DNA from: Phalacrocorax aristotelis
Lineage: Eukaryota > Chordata > Aves > Suliformes > Phalacrocoracidae
Assembly: GCF_949628215.1 (NCBI RefSeq)
Contig: NC_134279.1
Span: 14,225,541-14,289,540, forward strand
DNA length: 64,000 nt
Direction: 5' to 3'
The notes beneath the pieces are model-generated. The model was not told the origin of the DNA. It did not search any database and saw nothing but the letters and a program-made list of their open reading frames with translations. Made by a program: the position numbers and the translations under genes. Within the stretch, counting starts at the first letter, position 1. Each line of letters begins with the position of its first letter. Shown here piece after piece: positions 12,101 through 27,100 of the stretch.

Positions 12101-15100
12101 AAGGTTATAGTCAAGATGGACACATTCCCATATACAAGCAAAAACATTAAGCTCTTTGCAAGGTCTAGAGGGATTAACAAGATTAATTCTTTTCACCTTT
12201 AAAAAAGGAAAAGATAAATCAAAGATGATAAATGAACAAAAGTGGATAAAGGGACTCAGTCAACCAAACAGACTGAAGGGAAAAAGCTGAAAACTCAAGG
12301 CACAATACACACACAGTACTCGGTGCCACAAGGCATTACAGCAGCAAAGATAAGTTTAATGTTAGTACAGGTTCATATCTCTCTTTTGAACAGCCAAAGG
12401 AGTAACTAAATTCACACCAAGAGGATCCTGGTTCTGGGCTAACTCCTACCACCAGCTAGGTGCTACACAAACATTTTGAGATCTAAAATTGCCTATCAGT
12501 AAGTAGAGAGCTAGTAACATGCTTCTTTGCAAATGTATTTGAATTTTACTGGTGAAAGTGCTGCATAAACCAGAGATAAATTAAGATTGTGAAAGGATGC
12601 CTGCTCTCCTTTCTGTAGAGAAAATCAAATCTCCAACTGCCTGGAGGGACATACAGACTTGATTAGGCAGACATATTTGCATCAAGTTGGCCCTTACAAA
12701 AGTTTCCACATTGTCCTGTGAAGTGTGGGGCCTGACTTGTACCACAGATAGGCTGCTTGGGTGCTTAGGCCCTGATCTAGGTACACTCAACTTTGCCCTT
12801 AAGTAACTATTGCTCCTGGACTGTCTAATGCATATTGTTACATGGGTGGTGAGAGGGGCTCTGCATCCCCTGAGCCAGTAGAGTGTGTTATCAGCACGTC
12901 TTTCTGCCAGTAGTTTTTTGTTCTTTTGCTGTATCTAAGCTGAGGGGATCCCTCCACAGGACCCAAAGCAGCCCTGTAGGCCAAGAATCTGAATGGCCAA
13001 CCCCACCTGGAAAGCCATGGAGTTAGCTGCAGCCAGAAAGATCCGCAAAGGCAGCTTCGCTTTGTAGGAGCGGTGGCTCCACAGGCGATGCGCACCAGCT
13101 GTCACGCCCAGAGCTGTCATCAGGAAACAGAAATACGCTGAAAGACAAAAACAAAACACAGGATGTGCTAGAGGCCAACTGCCATTATTTTTGCTTTCTT
13201 TGATGTAAAGATGACCCTTGCCCCTACCTGCTGACACCTGCAGGGTGACTCAGAAGATGAGGCTGGGCAGACAGAAGGTGAGGGTCTCAGCCCACCTCTG
13301 CCCCGCGGCCCCAGGGACACATCATTCCACTTCCACCCCTCCCCATTTAGCCAGTGTGTTTTCAGGAGAGTTTGGCAGCACTGAACCACCATGCTGTGAC
13401 ATGTTTACACAGTGTGCCTTCGCCAAGTACAGTGGAGTGAAAGTTCATCACTCATGTCAGAAAAGCAGCAGCAACTCTTCTAACAAGACACTGCCAGCCT
13501 CCTCCACACAGGTCCTTGCTTGAGTCCGATCTGTCAGCTAGTTTAAGAGCATCATGTCCCACCCCTAAAGACACAAGTTGGGTCAGAGTTTCCAGAATAA
13601 AAATTTCTCTTATCGTCAGGAGCTCATGACTTGGTAATGAAAATGCACCAGGAAGCAGAGCATTCACCGTCTCCCTCAGTTTCAGGAACTGCCTTTCCGT
13701 CACTTAATTTAAAAATTGGCCAAGTAAACTTGTTTTAAGCATTTTTTCAGATGGCCAACACAGCACGGGAGCAGGTCTGTTCCTTACTCACCACAATGGC
13801 TCCAGGCTAGGCACACAGCCCAGGCACATGCATCCTGCAGTGTACCCCCCCCCCCCCCCCTTAAAATAATACCCCCACCAACTACCATTGCAGCATCAGT
13901 ACATCCCTATTACTCCTTTCAGCAGGGGCCATGCTCACACATGATCTGGCTGGTTAACCTTGCATTTCCAGGGGTAGGGTGAATGAATGGCTGGCTGGGG
14001 CAGCAGAACGAGACACTGGACCTGGGCCCACCTGCTCAAGACATATATCTGTGCACTGATTTCTTCTCCTTTGATGTGCACACTGTTTTTGTCTCTAGTG
14101 TCTGTGTAATGGATGATCCATAGCCTGAGCTTTTTTTGACTTGCAACAAAAGAGAAGACTATGGGAAAGGGTTAGAACAGTGCGTTAGAGCTGTTCCTCC
14201 TCCTGGAGAGAGACCAGAGGGAAAATGGGAACAGCTAGGAGGAAAGTATTTTATAAGTCCCAAATAAACTGGACCATTTAAAACTACTCACATTCAAGCT
14301 ACCCAGCTGTCATGACTCTCATGTCTCCTTCCCAAAGGTGTTGATGCCTAAAGAGTACAGGCTCATTTTACAAGTGTAAAATTAAAACAAGAGCGGATTC
14401 AAACAATAAGAGTATTACAGGACAACCTCAAATGAGTTTGCAGGGTCTGAAGCGATGTGCTGTTTAGCTAGGTCCCCCTGCCACTCTACACACAAAGGCA
14501 TGTTTTGGTTAAAACAGCCTATTTCAAATACCTAGAGTTACTGGAACAAAAAGAGAAAACCCGTTCTCCAAAAGAGGATTTTCTACTTGTGTCTGCACAA
14601 CAGTCTGTACCAGCAGGGAACCCTGTTAGACATGCAGTGGCTAGAAAGGAATTCACTATCAGCTTCTCCCAGTATGCAATGTAAAACATCTATCTTTACA
14701 AAAAGAAAACAAAAACATGTATACATAGGTGGGTGTCTATTGTGTCCCTCTATCAATTCCCAAGTCACAGTGCTTGAAATTACAGCATCTAAGAGAAAAT
14801 ATAATGGAAAGATATTTGGTAAAATAACAGCAACCATATTTCGTGTTGATTGCCACGCCTGTGGACTGAAGGAGTAAACAGACCTCCACTCCACTGGTGG
14901 ATCCATCAAAACCAGATTTACCCAAACTGTTTCATATTAGGTACATGGCCCAAATTCCTGTCATCTCCCGCACAGCAAACCAAAGCTTTTCTCACAAAAC
15001 ACAACGGACAGCTGGAGTCAGAATGATCCTAGTAGAGATGATGCATCTCTAAAATCAGCTTTGGATACCATCACCAGAAAAGGCAGTTCTCCTTTTCAGC

Positions 15101-18100
15101 AGGCTGCAGTGTTCAAGCTACTTTCTGAAAAGGCTCATCTGTGCAGTTAAGTCCGGTGCACTGAAGTCTATCGCCAAATTCAGACTTCTGCCTGCTTCCT
15201 AAAGGGAGGTACAGAAATTAACTGAAAATTACATCTTCTCTCTGCACATTATTTACAGATTTTGTTGAATTTACAGATTACTCTCAGATCAGTAAAACTG
15301 CTGACACCACAAGTACTCACACTTCAGTCACTGCCAGTCTTGCAGTTCTTGCACATGCCTTGTCAGTGCAAGGACTCAGATTTCTATGAAATTAGGGAAA
15401 ACCTATCCTATCACTCTCAGTATTTGATTTTGAGCTGTGCAGAAACATCACTAAATAAGGTCTTCCAAATTGCTCAGATTACTGTAATTGTAGGAACAGA
15501 TCTATGACATATAGAATACTGACATTATCCAGCTAACATAAAAATATTAAGGTTATACTCCTGAATCATTACAAGAACATATTGTCTGTGGGCTTTATGA
15601 CTGGTTAACCTCATGATAGTCACAGGGGCTGAAATCTATCTTCAGCAGTCTCTTTACTTCCTTAAAGCAGAAAGAGGGGCTTTTCTCCCCCTTCAAAGCA
15701 ACAAATCATTTAGTTAACCAAGTGCTTCAACAGCTCCATCCATCTTAATCACGATTGATTGCTCAAAACCAGAATTAAAGAAAAAGTGGGTAGAACAAGA
15801 CATCTGGAACATTAAGGCTGATTTCACTTTCCTTCTCTGCCCAGTGCAAGAGAGAGTCTGAGTGGCAGGTAACATACAGACCGCATGAAATAGCTGCACT
15901 GAATACGAGGGATTTATACCACTTGCTTCAGCTCTTACAGAGCCCAGCTGAAGAGACCCTTTCCAGCCCAATCCATACCACCAGTATTGCAGCAAAATGG
16001 ACAACAGTATTTTGGGTGTCTGGGGGCTGCCCGAGGAACTACATGCCACCGCATGTCCATGCCTTTGAACAGCACCTCCCAGCATCATTCCTGATTCACA
16101 AATGGGAGGAGGATTTACCTGAAACATTTCTGTAAGAGCTCTGTTGCTGCATAGGTGGCCTTGCAGACAGTATGTCTGCAGCCACCAACCATGAGCAGGC
16201 AAGCTCAGCTGTACTTCAGGACAGGGACTGACTGGTGGTGTGCCCCAGCAAAAGAAGGGAGATACCTGTTTCACAGGGGCAGCTGGAATGCTGGGCTCTC
16301 CCAATGGCCATGGTCAGGAACAAACTGGCTCTCACCTGCATGGTTCGGCAAGCAGAGGGGCAGAAAGGCCAACCAAGAACGAGCACCACACTGAGGAAAT
16401 ACCCTCAGAGCCTCCCAGAAACAAGCTTCCCTGATCAAATGGGGCTTTCCCAGGGCTTCCCTGGGCCACAACCACAAGCTCTGTCCTTCTACTCTCTCCA
16501 GCCCTCCAGGGACTTGTCAGCCCCAGCCACTACTGCAGTGATCAAGCTAAAATGGGTGAGGCTTATACCCACACAACACGCCTATTTTTTGGCTATGCAG
16601 AGGAAGAATCATAACAGCAGGAATTTTCCTAACATAAATCCTGAGGGCTGAAACATTCCTAGAAACAAAGAAACAAATTACTCAGGAGTTTGGTGACCAC
16701 AGCAGAAACAAATCCTGTCAGATAAATGCACTGTACAGTGATAACAGATTTCTGTGGTTCTTACAGGAATCAGGATGCCTGAAAATATTACTCAGCCACT
16801 CATTACCAATGTATAAACAGCCAAGATGACAAATATTTGCTAGGTAAAGATAGGTCTCAAGCTTTCCTTTGCAGAATAAATTATGAACTCAAACCAAAAC
16901 TCAGGCTATAAACCATTTGATTTTACATTAATTATGCACAGCTACAGTAACTACAGGAGAAGAGAGCCACTACTTACCCTACCTGGCTCCTTTTTGGCAG
17001 GTAGGGAGTGTGTGCGGGGCATGAACACCTCCATGAAACACGTAATGATTACACTGCAGAGCAAAGCAGCTCAGTTAATAGTAATTTCCCCTTATACTGA
17101 AATCTCCCTCTTAGACCTGTAACTAAACACGTCTCCTAAGTAATAAAACGTAAAAAACCACAGTTCTTGCAGAACAAGGGAAAAAAAAAAAGAAGGAAAC
17201 ATACAAGAAAAGTACCAATAAACAACCTGGAAGTCAAACAGTTAACAATACAGTTCTTTTTAATTTAGTGAGGTACTTAATGTACAAAGAGGAAGCTGCT
17301 AAAATAGCCATATTAGTCTTCTGTGTGTTTTAGTGCACTAATTCTACAACTGGGCTACTTATCAAAGAAAAAAAAAAAATCACACTTAAAAGGAAACCTC
17401 ACCATTTCAAACTTAACATATAGGCTGAAGACTGAGCTGTGCTATCTGTATATATTGGCTTCATGCAGGATCACAGGCCACTACAAGTACCAGAGACTGA
17501 TTTCAGATCACAGATTACCACTTTGTTGAGGAAGAATAATAGACTGGTTTTCCTCCCCTCAACTGGTGCTGCAGGACTGGCAGGAATGCAGCTTGGGAGA
17601 GGGCTGTGCTGGAGCATGGCAGAGGAGGTTATCACCAGCCACTGATGATGAATGTAAAGGATGAACAGCAAGCTGACAGCATCCCCACCTGCCCAACACG
17701 CCCAGCTATGAGGCCAACAGGCATTTCCACAGGGCTGTCCTCATCAGGAGGCCAAGTCAGCCCCAGCACTGACTGCACAGAGACAGCTGCTTGGGAAACA
17801 AGAGGTATTTGAGGGATAAGGAAGATGGAGCTAGAAAATGACTGGGTGAGGACTTACTAGCCACAAGCCTGGCGATGGAGAACACAGAGCTACCAGGCAG
17901 ACGGGGCCAGCATCCAAGAGAGTCAGGGCATAAGAGTTCTATCAACAGTACAGCAGCCTGAGCAGGAACTCTGAAGGCACCTGACAAAAGGTTGTGTCAT
18001 GCTAATACCAAAGTAAAAGAAAAAACCAAACCAAATAGTGGAATGAGGACTTCAAGAGGAAAAAATGAAAAAGCAAAAGGTAACACAGCAGAAAAAGCTG

Positions 18101-21100
18101 TCTGGAGAGAGCTGGGATGAGAGAGGAAACAGACCACGCAAAGAACAGATCTATGAAAGACTGGGTTTAAGGCTGGTATTTCTGGTGTAGTAAAAAGCAA
18201 GCTAGAGCTGGGCAGCTCACAGTTTCATACTAAAGCCAGAGGGAGAGGAGGAAGATCCTTTCAAGCCATTTTCTGTTTATTCAGTTTTGTCTCACTCATG
18301 GAATGAAGGCAGCACAGAGCATCTGCTTCACTGAGCCACAGGCAGCGAGCCATCTGCCTGGCATGGAGCTAAAGTGTGCCACTGGGCTGGGAATGCATCC
18401 CAGCACTGACTCCACAGCTCAGTGGTCCGCCTTATGCCAGCAGTGGGGTTTTCCTGCAACACACAGACCCAAATGAAGCTCCTTCGCAGCATCAGCTCCC
18501 AGTTACCATGTCCAGTGTGAGAGTTCAGATCTATTCTGATAATAACATGGGTATCTGCATTAGGCACGTGTCATTCTCACATACCCCTGCACCGTCTGGA
18601 TACTGTGGCATTGCATGACAAGGAGCTCAGCCGGTCTGCAGGGCCCTCTTGGGCCTTTACTCCTGCTTCTGCTGCTGTAAAATTGTTTCTTTCAAGAATT
18701 TACTCGGACCAAGAGCTGAATTATCTTCCCTAGCCCCTAGGATGGTGTGGGAATGCTGTGTGCCATACCTGCTGCTCCCCAGAGCAATAGTTAGCTTGAC
18801 CTGGACAGGTGGTGGAGCACCAAGTTTACACCATTTTAGAGGATTTCAGCTGGCTATGGTTTGCTTTGATTTGCTGTCTGCCCAAAGCAACGATTACAGG
18901 AGCTTCAGCTTATCTGAACATGCTGGCTTCAGGGCAATTCCCTAGAAACCTAGCCTCTGAACCTCCTTTTACGGTAATAATGGTCACAGATATGCCCACA
19001 GCCATCCTCAGCTATGCCCATCCAGGTGCCCATCACAGCCAGGAGGATGCCCACAGCTGTGCAGTATGGCCCAAGAGGTAGCCCATATCTCATCGCCCCA
19101 CCAGCTGGATCCTTGAGCACAGGCAGATGGGCTGCAGCACCAGCCAGAGCCCCCTGCCAGGGCCTGAGCTCTACCTCCCAACACATACAAGTGTCACCCA
19201 CCAACCGCTCTAACTGCCATCCCAGTTAAGACCCAAAACTCTGCAGGGAGGTTTAGGGCTTGCTGCAGGTCTGGGAGAAGTCTGAGACCTGGGTGCAAGT
19301 ACCTGAAACAGCAGGGCCTGTGCCAAGAGCTCTAGGCTCCACACAACTCAAACACCAAGCCCAGAGCTGCCTTTGACTAGACAGTAGACCAGAATCTGTT
19401 TCAAAGAATGATGATTTAATCCAGCAAAGCAGAGGTTAAGTGGGTTCCTCCTTGTTTCTCCCTACTCTTTCTCAAAACCTGAAGGCATAATTACTCTCAA
19501 ATATAGGAATTTTGCTTCCTTCTTCCATCGTCTCCGACACACACACACACACCCCGCAAGCTCTGCAATACACAAACCATGGGTTAATGGAGTAAACTGG
19601 TGTGAAATGCCTGCACGGTGAGCAGGGGCCCCAACACATCACTCCTCTCAGCAGGTAGCATGCTGAGGAGCATCGGACAGGAGCATTTCCAACCATGAGC
19701 TCACTTGATAGAGCACAGCATAAGCAAAATGCTTCTGAACTGAAACAGTGGGAAAAGCCTTTGAGAGGGAACAAAGCCTGTGGAAAAGGACAAAATAGAG
19801 AACCAGTGCATGGGGACAGGGAGAGGATGCAGAAGAGACAAGATACATGAGGTTAAACTACTGTGCAAACAGGAAGCCAGTGGGTTGCTAGGCTTCCTAG
19901 TAAACTGTGCCTGTGCCCAGATGCTATTTATGGGAACGTGCCAGAATCAATAGGCAGAAGATTTTTATTCAACATCCTTATTAATGACCTGAAACAAAGG
20001 CAAACATCATATTAATTACAACTGCAGATGATGCTAAATTTGGATCAGCAGTGAGAACTAAGAAACACTAAAAGACCCATTCAGAAACAGGGAAAGCAGG
20101 GGTCAAAATGAAGATCTGCCTGGATAGAAAAGCAAAGTAATGTAGTTCAGGGGGCAACAACTGCAGACAGGGATCTGCAACAAGGATGAGATGCTTGGGG
20201 AAGCAGGAGCCTGCAAGGACCACCACCAACAGCTCACAAAATATTCTCAGTTGCAATATGATAAGGCAGCAAGGCATCAGCTTGATTTTGAACAGCAAGC
20301 ACAGAGGTATTATCTCACTGTCAGACAGAAGCAATGAAAATTATACCAGGCAAATAACTTAAAAATGGATGGAAGACCAACAGCATAAAACATTTGAGCC
20401 ATCTTTTTCATAAGAGCTCATTAACCCCATGACTGGATTTCCAGCAAACCTTTACTACACCCAGCGCCAAGCTTTTTTGAAAACTGGAGTGTCCAGGGGA
20501 CTGACCTCTTATGAAGATATGGGGAGATATTGCCACAGTTTGTAGCTACCTCACAGGCATCACGAAATCATTTTCTGCTCTAAGTGGTTGCTTATATTGG
20601 AGCAGACCTCTCCCCCAAATAATTTCAACTCTGTTGTATGCTGAATATCAAAATTAGAACCTCTTCTGTTCCTGAAACCTGGCACCACATTAGAAACATA
20701 GTATGTATTCACTGTTTGTGAATCCAGCAGATTCCAGACTGCTTTTGACTTTTATCTGGTTATAAAAAAAAAACAACAGATCAACAAAAACAAGAAGCCC
20801 AGCAAGCACTAGGTTCACTCTGCACATCTGAACAGATAATGCTAGCTCCTGAAAGAGGTGAGATGACCAGACATCCTTCTTAGGCACGGATTACAAGAAG
20901 ACATTGTGTCGGACAGCAACTATCTGCACATTACCAATGTGAAACATAACCTAGTTACATAGAGCAAATTGCAAATACCTCTGAGGGACAAAACACCAGA
21001 CATAATATGAGTAGCAGTGAAACAAAATCAATTGCACATTCACAATGGTGCTGCTGTCAATATATTAAAAAAAAAAATCTTTGAAATACAGAATAATGTC

Positions 21101-24100
21101 ACACGACCTTTCCCATGGGGTGGCAACCCATGGAGCCTAGCACTGACTCACACTCAGTGCCTGCAACCCCTGCCTGTGCAGGGGTGGTGAGCAGAGGAAG
21201 GATAGCAGGGCTGGGAGTGGGGAAGAGAATCAGTCCTTGCCAGTCCCACTGCTGGTATCTCTCTCCTACATGGCCAAAAACCACACAGCCCCTTACAGAA
21301 GTAAGGAATCTGGACACTACATTCAACCATAGCAAAGTGACTGCTGTGAACCTGACACAAGCCTGGAGAGCTGTCATACTTGCGGTTTGGTCTAGGTGAG
21401 TTGTACCAAACAGATCCCACCACAGCTCCATTTTCCAAACAGACTTTGGGACTAGGCAAGTTTTATGAACTTTTGAGCTTTTTTGCATGTTACAAAATGC
21501 AACAAATGCTTTTCTGGTCCTGATGCAGAAAATCACTGACTCAGAATCAAACAAATACAAATTTTACTTAGGTCAGCCAGCATGGGGATGTACTACATCA
21601 AGTGCCAGGAAGCAGGGCAGGAACTCCCAAACCACCTCTGTCTCACCAGTACCACTGATGGGGGAAAAAAAACATGGGGGAAAGTGCTTGGTGACTCCAA
21701 ACAAGACAGGCGACATACCTTACGAGATCAGAACAGTGGCTCACCTAGCCCAATACTCTTTCTCAACAGGGATAAGAGGAGTTGTATTCAGAGGAGAAAA
21801 AAAAAAATTAAAAGGGAAAAAAGACAACACAGCCCAGTTGCAGTAGCAGTGCTTGCACACTGGTGGACTTCAAGATGTGGCATTTTGCAGAGAGTATGTG
21901 CAATGTAATTACCAGCTGGAGGCTGTCCCAGAATTGTTATCACACTTGCTCTTACCAGGAGGGTGACAGATCTTGGATCAAGATAGCCAGCAAGGGTCAG
22001 GGTCTTGGTTTTATGTCTTGTTCCAAGGACATCAGCCCCATTTACTCCTGGGCTGACACAAAGCCCAAAGCAGAGATCTCAGAACAATCTTTATGAGCAT
22101 TGCTCTCTGCTAGGACTGGCAACTATCACTGACAACTATAGGCCTAATACAGATTTTGGCAGCTGCTGGCCTCAACTCAGCAGGTAGGGGAACCCCAGCT
22201 GGGGCTGCTAGGTCCCTCTTCAGACTGCTGAGTGCTTCCTCTCTCTCCGCAGCACCCCGTGCAGTGGAGGCTCTGGTGAGCAAAGAAAGCCAGGAGCACC
22301 AACAATAAAACAGGGATCAGAAAAACATCCAGAGCGCTCACTGCGGTGAGAAACAGGGTAGAAGAAATCTGCATAGTCCAGCCACAAAAAACATACCCTG
22401 TTTGAACCTCTTGTCAGAGTCCATCTGATTTCTGGTTGTGTTTGCCTTTCTCCCAACCTCTCTCTCACAGTCTCTGCCCACCACCGCTTCCTGCCAGCCT
22501 GTGATGCAAAGCCCTGCTCACAACCAACATGCAGCATTATTTTTTTTATCTGCTCAGGGAGCTGTTCCTTGAGTGGTGTCTGCAGCTTTCAGCTGCTATC
22601 ATGGAAAAACCTTTGCACTCCTACTGCCATCATTTTGAGGACAGCTTCAGAAGCATACAGCACCCTGGTTCTGCTGGAGGTCTCACTGCTGGGTGATGAC
22701 ATTCCCAACACTGTTCAGCCTACATCTGATGCGTTCCCAGCCTCAGGTGGGTGCGCTTGAAGTTACATTCAGCAAAGGCTTATACATTTTTGTATATACG
22801 CTATGTCTCTAGCAGCTCAAGGATCAAGAGGGAAGATCCTATGGATACAGGAGGAAGTAATTTCTTAAGACATGAATTCTAGCGACGCTACTGGCTGAGA
22901 AAACACATCTTTTGCTTGGGGAAGAAAAATGAACACACACACACACACACACAAGGGCTGTGCTTCACCTGTAGACACCTGTTACCTCTTCAACAGTTGG
23001 GCAGCTGAAAGCAACTGACCTTAATGCTGTTGCATGACGAAGACATCTTGTGACATGACACCATTTGGTGGAAATACTCTCTCCACAGCTGGAGTAGCCA
23101 GCAAAGTCTCAGGCAAACCTCTGTGTGACAACACCTAGCAAGAAATTTTCACCTCAGCACAGGCTATTATTTTCATCCTTGTATGTAAAGGGATACCACA
23201 GCTTGACTTATTTGTATAAATAACTATTTGAGGATTAAAAATAACAGGGATGGACATGCAACATGTGTCCATTTCCACACCAGCATTTTACCTCTGCTTA
23301 TTCAGCCAGATCAAAATTGCTTGCTAGGGAGTTTTAATAACTGAACACATAAAACCCAAGGTCTTCCATCAGGTTACAAGAACTGCATGAGAAATACAGC
23401 AAGTTGCTCAAGCACAAAGCAAGCATCACAAAGCTGACTGGTTGCCATAAATATGTAACACTTCTGTATCTTAAGGTTAGGATTTTTCCCTTTCTAAAAA
23501 TCAAATTATTTCTGCGTATCCTGCATCTGCCTTCTCTTCCTCACTTGCAGGTTTTTGCTGTTATTCAGTGGCAGGTTTAGGACTAATGAACCACATCAGC
23601 TAATCTGACCAAACCAGGGAAAGCATTTTCAGTAGTGTTGAGTGGTGCCTAACTCCATTCCCGCTGAAATTCAGAGCAGCACTACCATTCACTTCAGTAG
23701 CTGCACCATGCTTGGCATCTTCTGAATGCCTCAGAGATCCTCCACTTCACTATGCACACAGACGGCAGCAGAAGATTCTCTCCTGATTGAACATCAGGGC
23801 TCAGACCAGAAGTGCAGCCAATAATTTCTTGGTACCTGGTTCCATGATGGTTTTTTGCGCTATCATTAGATAACACCAAGTTTTGGGACATATTTTCTTG
23901 AAATGCCATGTCTGCCCTGAGAAAGGAAAGCCAAATTAGACTGACACTTGGTCTACCCAAACATCTCATTTAAAAATGCTGGTTGATGTCATGCACTGCA
24001 TTGGTGGGAGGGCCAGGGTCAACATGCAGCATTATTAGACCTAGATTACATATCAAGTCTCCAGTATACATCCCTACTTCTGTTACCCTCCATGGCAACC

Positions 24101-27100
24101 TTGGAGATCTCCTCCTCCACAGCAGAGAGATGTGAGGAACAGTAACACAGCACTTAGTCCACGTCATCCTACCAAAAAAGCCTTATTTCCTGACCTGGAA
24201 CTACATCTACTAAGGAGAGAGAGTTTTTCCACCTTAGTCCCTAAATTGCTGACAAGATGAAATATTGAATTAGTGCTCTGGCCCTGGGGTCTCCAGGATG
24301 GAAACACTTCCCTGCTAGCAGAGTCAGTTGACCAGTCCACTGTTTGCTGAGCCCTGCTAACTATCAAAGGCTAGTATCAAAAGCACCTTGGGCTGGATTC
24401 AAACTAGCAACTGAGAATCAAAAAGCACCAGCGTGCAGCAGCACCAATTCCCTGAGCTGCCCACCATACAGCACATGCCAGCTTTCATGGGGAGCCGTGC
24501 ATTCCTGTAAAGACCAAACGTGTGAAATCTCAGGCCAAGAAGCAGGTTCATCTAAAATTAGATCTACACATTCTCTGAGCTACTCTAAATTGAGCCAGAG
24601 AGAAAGAGATAAGAGGAAGCACATCAAAGGCAAAGGGGAAATGGAGTTTTAGGGCTGCAGAGAAGGTAAGTTCAGACGAGGCCCTTCTCCTGCCCCCCTG
24701 TACCACAGTGGAAGAGCTCCAGGAGAAGCCATCTGTCACATCCTCTTGGCCCTGCCATCACCAGCTCATGAAATCCAGGCTGTCCCTGCTTGGATGCACA
24801 TATCTGCATATGCATTTTCAGGAACATTCCCCAGAGCCAGCCCTTTTGGCTAAGTATACAAAAGACTTTATTCCAGTTGGAATAGCAGAAACGTTCACAT
24901 TGACAACTGCAGCCAATGTGACATAAAATAAAGCCAATAGAGCAATGGAAATCGTGGCTGACAGCAAGTATTCCAGCAAACGCTAAAATTCCCCTAGGAA
25001 GCAAATTCCAATTCCTTGAACTCACCAGCAACTGAAGATTACCTTAATATGTCAAATGGTTTATATATATTTTTAGATCAAAATAGAAGGCTGGAAGATG
25101 CTCTGGTTTCTCTGAAATTTTTGATGCTTACATGTAGCCTCTCTCAGCTGAGCTGAATCCTGCATTATCACAAAACCATTGGCAGTTCTCTCCCAGTTAC
25201 CTCACTGCTGTTCTCAATCCACACCCTGGGTAGGGCTCTGGTGGTTTTTAAGGGCTTTGCAAATGCCAAGAAAGAATTAATGCCAATTTTGTCTCTTTTT
25301 TTCAAGAATGGAGCAAAGAAATACTGTGGTTAAGCCATCAGCATGGCACTCCAGAGCCCTGCATTCAAGCAGGCAGCTCTGCCCCAAGGAAGAAGGATTA
25401 GTTATTTAGCACCTCTGCCTAACACTAGCCAAAGCTTGCCCTGTATGCAGCTGGGTACACAGTGGGCAACTGGCTTCATCCCACCATCACACTGTGCATG
25501 CTGGCAAGACCACTCAAAGCACAGAGCCAGGGAACAGCAGCTTCTTGGCTATTAGAAACAAAGACGTGGTGTGCTACATACTTGTGATCTGGGCAAACTG
25601 AAAACTTACGCTCTTAGGCATGGGGCACAGGAAAGGAGCAGGGCTCAGGAGGGAGCGATCCCCTTTTGAAATTCTGGGCCTCCAGGCACGATTCCCTGGG
25701 GAGGCAGCAGCACCTTTGTCCCAGCTCCCTGCTGAATGGGATCCATTGTGCAGGACAGACCCTGAGCTGACCTAGTGCCATCCCAGGCCAGCCAGAGGCT
25801 GCTGAAGCCCACAACTGCTTTCCCTCCACCCCACCTGCTGGCAGGGCTGAGAACCTATTTCCAGTCTTTCCCATCAGCATATGCTTTTTCTGCTTTGCTC
25901 AAGTACTTCTCTGCATGAGCTGCAGATCTTCTGCATCCCAGCTCCTCCACCTCCATTTCTGAAGAACATGAAATAAGCCTCAGAAACACCTTGTCTCACC
26001 CTGGCCTCAAGCTTCTCTCCAAGACCTCAAATGTCAAGGAGGGCACAGTGAACCTGTATGTCTACCCCAGCCCTGGACTGCAGCAACTTCTGGTTAAAGC
26101 AGCACAAACCCCTTACGGGTACCTTCTCCCTTGCATCTAAAATGCCACCTAAGGGGCTGTGCAGATGTCCCTTCACAGATCCAGCTGTGTGGCCTGGTCC
26201 ACAGGAGACATCCTGTGAACTACTTCAGATGCAGGGGGCAGGGTAGGAGCAGCCAAACACTGCAACCCCTTCCACTGACACAGAAGGCATTACAGTGAGC
26301 CTGGGTTGGTGAGGACAGGAAACACTGAAAAACACAAAGTCAGCCAAAGAGCCAGGCAAAGAAAGAGCCCAGCCAAGAACTCCCCCATTTGCCAAGGCCA
26401 GGTTATTTTATTCTGAGCTGCTCAGAACATCATCTGAGAAGCCAGTGGCCAAAAATGGGTTTAGAAAGATCATCATTTCAGTCTCCCTCCAGAAATCCCT
26501 ATCCTCCTGGTGCTGAGGTCCCTGCACAAGAGGGGTGGCACACACGATTCCTGACACCAGCATCTGACAAAGAGCCCTCCCCTCTCATATCAGCCTTGCT
26601 TTACTTAGCACAGTAATTGTTAATATTTCAGCTCTCCATTGGGCAGCACATTTTATTGTTAGCCTACATGGTAAAAATAAAATCTGATTGCAAGAAATTG
26701 CTTGGCTTCAATTATAACATCAGTGTTAATTACAAGTGCAATTGTAATTGCAGGGAGGGAAGGTGGAGTGGCAGTAATGAGGATGCATACTAAGTTCTGG
26801 TGGGTGAGCCAACATTTTCCAGCCCAGCCCTCCCAGGGGAGAGAGCAATGCTTCTGCCTCCTTGACAGCAGTTGCAGCAATCCCAAGCAAGCAGGTCATA
26901 CAGCTCTGGCTTGTGGCAACTCCTGGAGAAGAGGCATCTGATCTGCTCCCAGCCCCTTGAGACTTCCTCTGATGCTGACAAAACCCTGGCTGACATGTTC
27001 CCTTTACTTGGAGCAAAGTCCATTCCGACTCATCCATGGAAACTCCTCAGAGCTGCCATCCCCACTTCCACATGTAACTAAAAGACAAAAAAACTAGTGC

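Larger units (their letters stand above)
8238..13006 (-). other. SCD5: SCD5 intron 2
   Basis: A 4.8-kb intron containing two retroelement remnants on the plus strand: a CR1 3' end at about 8930-9250 and an LTR-like element at about 9426-10098. No gene is seen in the remaining sequence. Confidence 0.85.

Noticed and set aside
15714-16304. 196-codon minus-strand frame in SCD5 intron 1
   Set aside because: No homology pattern and mixed composition; most likely chance.
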